Below are positions 58,901 to 64,000 of a stretch of DNA of 64,000 nt, piece after piece. The DNA comes from Mimachlamys varia (taxonomy: Eukaryota; Mollusca; Bivalvia; Pectinida; Pectinidae): assembly GCA_947623455.1 (NCBI GenBank), contig OX392536.1:12395282-12459281 (forward strand), in the 5' to 3' direction. Position 1 is the first letter of the stretch; every line of letters begins with the position of its first letter. The translations under genes were made by a program, and so were the position numbers. The notes below the pieces were generated by a model. It worked only from the letters and a program-made list of their open reading frames with translations. It was not told where the DNA came from and did no database searches.

Positions 58901-60175
58901 AGCAAATTTATACATGTACCAACCATAGCACACATTCAATAATGGTATCACAACGAACATTTTACCAGACATGTCATTGTTTACGTTACTATAATTACCG
59001 AACAGGTGAAAATTGAGAGATACAAACACGGATTTTGTAAACTGCAATGCAATTACTTAAGACATTAAAATTGTCAGTTATACAGAACTAGTTTAATTTA
59101 ACTTCTAATTTCATAATTAAAGAAGTTTTACGCACCTGACCCTTCTGCTTCGACATTTGTTTAAAAAATTTGGATTCCCACCTTTTGGCCTCTAGCATCA
59201 CTGAAGAGTCCAAGGAGGACGAAACAGCTGTATGATGCAGTTCAATTCATTTTTTCGGCACATTGTATATATTACTATTTAAAGGTGCAGCATATGTGTG
59301 TGTTACATCATCTTTTATAGATTTAGTTCAGATTAATTGATATCAGCAATATTCAAGGTGAATTCTTACGTGGTTACCGGTACAGCAGTAGTTGAAACTC
59401 GATATTTGTAAACATGCGTCCATTTTGAACTGTCTTCTAACTTCGGCTTGTTGTTGAAGTGGGCCACATCTGAATTATTTTAGTTCTTTAGATTTTTCAG
59501 AATCACGTTACGTATATTGGGCTTTTAAAGAGGGTTATTTTTTGTCACTATTGAATCTGGAACTTTCCTTATAACTAGAGCTGCATAAGCTAATGGATAA
59601 CTAATATCCCCCTCCTGACACCCTTTGCAATAAATACTTTAATAAGGCAATGTTGATAAGTAACGATATAACAATCTGTATCTGCAGATAAATCTACACA
59701 TCGTACCTATCTTTCCTGTGTAGTTCCATTGAAATTGGTTAATATGTTTAGGAGCAGTTTTCCGCACAAAATTTTTCTCAAAAGCATCCTGTTTATAGTG
59801 ACCTGACAAAGTTTTCAACAAAGACTTGGATAGTATGACCTGGCTGCCATAACAACCCAAATTTCTGCAGAAAAATGACCTGCATGCACATTTTAACATG
59901 GCCCCTAACATTCCTGTATAGTTCACTTGAATCAGTTCACAGGTTTATGAGTTGTGTGGACAATATTTCCCCAAAGACGAAGTTTAGTGAACCGGTCACC
60001 ATGGCAATCCCAACATCAACATTACGTAATCACCATTACATTTTTGTATATAAGGAACACTGAGATTCTCTAAGTAGTTTGGGAGGAGTTATTGGTGCAT
60101 TGTTGTGTCTAAAGACAGACGGAAAAACCGATTCCAGTTTCCCCACCACCCACCCCCTATAATGTTGCAGGATGT

Positions 60176-60206
<31 letters not shown>

Positions 60207-60714
60207 GTCAATGACTCATATACATCATATACCTCAACAGCATTGTATACATCCCCTCCCCCCCCCCCCCAAAAAAAAAAAAAATTTGACCCAGAATATT
60301 AGTCACTCGACCAACGCTTAAGTATACACTGTTTCATCCAATTTTGTTTTTAGTTTCTATAGTTTATAGGTTTTATTGTTGTATCATTGTGTATGTTTAT
60401 TTATAGAAAGTTCCTGACTGAAATGTGTACATTTGTGACTGACCATAGGCCAATGAACACATTTATATAATAGTATATAGGCCTACTCACTATAGAATGT
60501 TGTTGCTTGGATGAATAACAATATTAAATTAAACGATTAGAAATTACCAAACTTTACCAGAAAAGATTATGATGAGAACACAATGGTATCATTTGGTTGG
60601 ATAATTCTGAAGGAGGGAAAATGCCTACAGACAGATGGATAAGCTGTTTCATAATTTATATTTCTCCACATTTAAATTTGTTGTTGAGCTGCCTCTTCCT
60701 ATTATGTACTTTAC
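55986..60714. other. Intron e1/e2, remaining part, with dispersed repeats
   Basis: 57585-58450 is a copy of the CATGGGCCTTAACGGTCA family (partner at 42985-43860; its inner part matches 7985-8290). 59390-59490 is an inverted copy of part of the 15707-19488 element's right arm. GTGTTACAG/TGTGTTACCATC phrases near 58580-58630 resemble the motif in intron e16/e17. 59660-60040 looks like another dispersed repeat. No exon is seen. Confidence 0.45.
60170..60290. repeat. (TG)n, G-run, C-run and A-run cluster
   Basis: A TG repeat at 60172-60189 passes into a run of about 18 G; 50 bases later there is a run of about 12 C and then about 14 A. The G and C runs are complementary and could pair, and the G-run could form a quadruplex. 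Homopolymer lengths may be inexact in any assembly. Confidence 0.8.
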
Positions 60715-60857
60715 CTGAACAGAAAGTTCTATGTCTGTAGGTGCATCGTAAGCGTCCTTAGCCCTGAATACTAGTGAAGTAGTGTAGTTCTCTCCCAGGC
60801 CTTCACCAAGATAAAACGCAGGGGTTGTAGTATAATTTCCTCGATACAAAAGTGTCT
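60715..60857 (-). CDS. Polycystin exon e1: REJ module fragment
   Basis: The acceptor is TTTTTCAG at 60858-60859 and the donor CAG|GTAAAG follows 60715. The exon is 143 bp, starts with two bases of a split codon and ends in phase 0, encoding about 48 residues. It contains YRGNYTTTPAFYLGEG, then NYTTSLVFRAKDAYDAPT and ELSVQ. The 'FRAKDAYDA' segment followed by a beta strand is typical of the REJ (receptor for egg jelly) module, an extracellular fold upstream of the GPS in polycystin-1 relatives. Two or three N-x-T sequons are present. The start of the REJ module should lie further 5', but I find no such exon between 60858 and 63754. Confidence 0.75.
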
Positions 60858-61139
60858 CTGAAAAACATGTGAAGAGATTATAAAGACATTGCAACATATT
60901 GGAGTACTGTAGTAGTTTTGTACCTAAGTTCTCTAACTGAACCTAATAATATAAGTCCATAACAAAGGCCATTTATCTACATAAATAACATGAGGGCGTG
61001 TCATTCATGTCAAGTAATGCTATCTATCATAATTGGATGTTGTGACAGCCATAAAAAACATGTTCTAGAAGTACTACAAATATAAGCCTAGTTTCCAGAA
61101 AAAAGGCTAGAGCCAAAAAAGACCAATATTGGAAGTATG

Positions 61140-62130
61140 GTTGTAGTTGTTTCAAGTTCTCAAAATGAGAACCGAGTATCATTGTTAATCGCAACAAGAA
61201 AAGACACTAAAGAGCATACTCAAGAACGTAAATCTTCATATCACTTCAAGATACAGAAAATTTCTCAACGAGACAAAGATGGCCACCATAAAACTTGTCA
61301 ATATATATATATATATATATAGTTCTTATCCACATGTCATACATCTCTTGTGTTGTTAGTTTGTTTGTCAGCAGTCGACATCGATCACGAAAATCCCGAT
61401 ATTTAGAGCAAGCCTTATAATATCGAATCCACTGCGACATGTAAACATTAGTTTTGAAGAAATGGTAAGTTCACAATTGGAAAAATGAAATCATCACGTT
61501 TATCGTATAGCTTAGTAGGAAGCTGTTCATGTTGGTCGTAGTTTAAGTAGAGATCGAGATAAGCAGCTTAAGTAGAAGAGTATGTTGTGTCCTTAATTTC
61601 AAGTTCAGAAGGGTATATATGATCGACATGGACAGCAAACTTTAGTTATTTATAGACAACACAAGGTTTTTTTTACATGTCCTGTTCAGTTTTCCCGGAA
61701 AGTCAGCCACGTATGAAAACAAAAACAAGTCAGCTAAGAGTGGGGTACAGTGTGTTCCCATGGGAATGCTAACAGTCTGCTGGAAAATATTTCCTCCGAA
61801 CTCAATAAAAATATTGTCGACCAGGAATTCAATCATCCTTAATATATTTTCTTCAGTTTATTTCCTCTCTTTCCTCAATATTGTATGAGGTATGGTAGTG
61901 TACAGGGTGGAAAATCAAATGTTTTGACCGAAAAGACATTTTTTAAGATTGATTAAAAGATCTTTCGAGTTTTTCAAAATCCACATCCTATTACTTCCTT
62001 TTCTGGAGTATATAATGTCGTAATAAGACCAAAACACTGATTTTATGGTACTAAGAATGGTAGTTAGAAGTTTTGATAATGGCTTGGTGGAGTAACTAGC
62101 AGAGCCAGCGATAAAACGTTGCATGAAAGA
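61140..62130 (-). mobile_element. Penelope-like element relic
   Basis: Contains RT fragments in two frames: 62124-61915 (QRFIAGSASYSTKPLSKLLT, then LTTILSTIKSVF) and 61836-61642 (IEFLVDNIFIEFGGNIFQQT, then PMGTHCTPLLADLFLFSY). The 3' region has CACGAAAATCCCGATATTTA and the same tail as 16950. A (TA)n run interrupts it at 61300-61322. It is about as diverged as the 16590 copy. Confidence 0.65.
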
Positions 62131-63075
62131 AGTGTAGAGTATTAATGCTTATTTCAGTTTGAGGCCCTGGCCCTTAGCCTTCAGGGTCGAAGCCAATATT
62201 TTGAATTAAGGAAATAATTGCCCCCAACCAATGATCATTTCGTCCAATTTTAGTTGAAATCCATGAAGGCATGGATGAGTAGTAGCATTTTGAAAGTAAA
62301 GTTTAAACGGCGCACGACAAACGATGGACGGCTCACGACCACGGACGAAGCACGATGGCAATATCTTGACCCTTTAGGACAAATGACTCAATAAAAGTAC
62401 TTGTCCCAATCCATAATCCAAATAATTAACAAACGCCTAATATTCTGAAATATTTAAGAATATAGATCTACAGTAATATATGTACATCAACAATGCACGG
62501 TTACAGTCGATGGTGCAAAACATGAAAATTTATACACGATATTCGAGCGTTGGGCGGCATTACAGCAAAGACGAATTGAAATCAGAACGCAGGGCCCTCA
62601 AGATACAATTGTCAGGGCTCTAAAGATACAATTATAAGCCCAAAGGGTCAGTTTGAGTTGTCAAAACAACTAGAGATTGACTCCTGTTTAGTTTCAAACC
62701 TGTTTTTACTTTTCAAATTGTTCACATAATAGTTACAATATACACATACATGACATAAAACAAACATATATTGACAATTATACAATCATTCATTATCATA
62801 CAAATATCAAATATATGAAAATGTAAATACAATTGTCAAGAAGGAAAGGTAGGATTTTTTTTATGTTATTACAAATTTCTCTATCAACAGTCAGTGCTTG
62901 TATAATCAACATGTAACTTTATTATTATATAATTTCATTATAATACTTAAATATATAAATAATTTGCATAAATTATTTGGTTCAGAGGTTTTGTTGTTTC
63001 ATAAAACACTTTTTATCATTTAGTTTCCAAACTTGTGACCTAATAATATGTACCCGGCTATCGGCTAGAGAGATT
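62131..63075. other. Region upstream of e1, no gene seen
   Basis: 62140-62400 resembles bivalve dispersed repeats (AAACGGCGCACGACAAACGA, TTTAGGACAAATGACTC). 62640-63050 is AT-rich. No REJ exon is visible although the family would require one before e1. Confidence 0.4.
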
Positions 63076-63140
63076 TTCTCTTTAGCTCAATCGGTTGAGC
63101 GTAAGACTAGTAGCTGGGGTCCCGGGTTGGACTGCTAGCA
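63076..63140 (+). repeat. tRNA-like SINE head
   Basis: TTTAGCTCAATCGGTTGAGC matches a Pol III A box with the tRNA D arm, and 30 bases on CCCGGGTTGGACTGC is a degraded B box (GGTTCRANNCC). The acceptor stem does not pair, so this is a tRNA-derived SINE fragment rather than a tRNA gene. Confidence 0.55.
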
Positions 63141-63753
63141 GAGGCATTGGACATAATGACACTTGTTACAAATATGACACAATTTAAGGGAGGCTAACCA
63201 AAACAGCAAACGGAACTGTGAAAAGAATTGACGAATTAGACTCACAAAAACACGTATCAGGTCACTGACATTATGAAAGGTCCACTGGTTAATTGTGACA
63301 ACCCTAATAAAAGCATACCGAAATCCAACAAGTGTGATCAATATAAAATGAAATAACTTCGTTGTTTCGTAATTGTTTTTTGTAGTATCTAATACCCCTA
63401 GAAAGACTTTGCTTATTTCATGTATACTTTTTTGTAACTTTCCTAGACTTTAAAATACTGACAATATATAAAAAGACTTTAACTATGTTCCGTTTTAAAA
63501 AAAGAAGTCACATTTTGAAGTTGCTCGGCAGCTCTCTGCAGTCCATTCCTGGCTAATCGTCAGCACCTATTATCATGATACTTCTGGAAGCTCCTTTGAT
63601 TGGTGAGGACTTTGTGATCCTCATCTCAGTTCGATCTTATATGAAAATGGAACTGTGTCCAATGATGCTCTCTGTACTTCCTTCGGCAATGGCACTGGCT
63701 AAAAGGGGCAGGTTTCATAAGTAATGGACGATGAAGACGAAGACTACTGAATC
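63141..63753. other. Stretch between SINE and edge exon candidate
   Basis: No recognised content. A minus-strand frame at 63341-63135 lacks family features. Confidence 0.35.
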
Positions 63754-63774
63754 TCAACAAGATATTCTTCTCAC

Positions 63775-64000
63775 TTTGACATCATCGTCCGGAGCTAGTT
63801 CATCTTTCTGTGGAAGGGGTTGCCATACGACCACAAGAGGATTGAAGAGTTCTTGACCCATGGTCACCTTGGTGAAGGACATAGTGGCAGCCCTCTCTCC
63901 CCACTTATGGGTAGAGAACAGGTGACCCAATGTTCTTTCTGTTTCAGGAACATTGAACAGGTCAGTCATATTGTGTCCTCGGTTTGCATCCCGGCAATCT
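63775..64000 (-). CDS. Candidate exon at window edge, possibly the polycystin N-terminal region
   Basis: A minus-strand frame is open from the window edge to 63754, with a GTGAGA donor after 63775. It contains MTDLFNVPETERTLGHLFST, then HKWGERAATMSFTKV and NPLVVVWQPLPQKDEL. The alternating hydrophobic strands and the 'H.F...G.....V.F' spacing are loosely like the PKD/Ig-fold modules upstream of REJ in polycystins. I do not recognise it with confidence. It could belong to an unrelated gene or be a chance open frame. Confidence 0.3.

Larger units (their letters stand above)
6381..60857 (-). other. Polycystin-1/REJ-type receptor-channel gene (18 exons resolved, 5' end off window)
   Basis: This is the gene span joining exons e1 (60857-60715) to e18 (7615-6381). 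All exons are on the minus strand with GT donors and AG acceptors. The order of domains (REJ stalk, GPS, TM1, PLAT, TM2, FPWW block, TOP domain, PKD channel with pore) is that of the polycystin-1/PKD1L/PKDREJ family. These are large 11-TM membrane proteins, often cleaved at the GPS, that pair with TRPP channels in cilia, sperm or sensory cells. Reading-frame phase carries through every junction I checked except e2/e3. Which subfamily member it is (PKD1, PKD1L or PKDREJ) cannot be settled because the N-terminal domains lie outside the window. Introns occupy over 90% of the span and are crowded with repeats. Confidence 0.9.

Noticed and set aside
63076..63140. tRNA gene
   Set aside because: A and B box-like parts are present, but the acceptor and anticodon stems do not pair; better explained as a SINE head.

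Overview
The window looks like nuclear DNA of a bivalve or related lophotrochozoan mollusc. The coding capacity is split into short exons with GT/AG borders and long AT-rich introns. The introns carry repeats typical of bivalve genomes: 'AGCTCACC' and 'CATGGGCCTTAACGGTCA' family repeats, Penelope-like retroelements, a DIRS-type element and many minisatellites. Nothing prokaryotic is seen. The species call is inference.

The dominant feature is one minus-strand gene covering almost the whole window: a polycystin-1/REJ-type receptor-channel. I resolve 18 exons, called e1-e18 here from 5' to 3', from 60857 down to the stop at 6381-6383 (about 4.6 kb of coding sequence, about 1,530 codons). In protein order they give: part of a REJ module with a helical, N-glycosylation-rich stalk (e1-e9); the pre-GPS and GPS region with TM1 (e10-e11); a PLAT/LH2 domain (e12-e13); TM2 and a cytoplasmic loop (e14); the 'FPWW' block with TM3-TM5 (e15); a further TM and the TOP/polycystin extracellular domain (e16-e17); and the PKD channel module (e18). 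Splice phases agree at every junction except e2/e3. The N-terminal part lies beyond the right edge; 63775-64000 may be another exon or an unrelated one.

The most unusual observation is in the introns. Several minisatellite arrays begin at, or very near, the 5' splice site of the exon upstream of them. At e10 the 41-bp unit contains the last ~27 bases of the exon plus the donor, repeated about 53 times (30148-32338). At e9 a 62-bp unit contains the exon end plus a donor-like GTAAAC, repeated about 14 times (about 33500-34360). A weaker case follows e4 (42320-42815). The e2/e3 intron holds an array with perfect CAG|GTGAGT copies (44380-45540) next to a 4.7-kb array of the same family in which the GT has become AT. 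The gene therefore appears to have undergone repeated tandem amplification of exon/intron junctions.

Mobile elements: a decayed CR1/jockey-like LINE (about 1255-3105, + strand); five Penelope-like relics (3940-4205, 16590-18470, 32680-33410, 54180-55230, 61140-62130); a nearly complete DIRS-type tyrosine-recombinase retrotransposon (23130-28000, minus strand, inside the e11/e12 intron); a 3.8-kb inverted-repeat-ended element (15707-19488); a 169-bp palindromic MITE (15534-15702); and a TIR element (36371-37317). No rRNA, true tRNA gene or CRISPR array was found. One tRNA-like SINE head is present near 63076.
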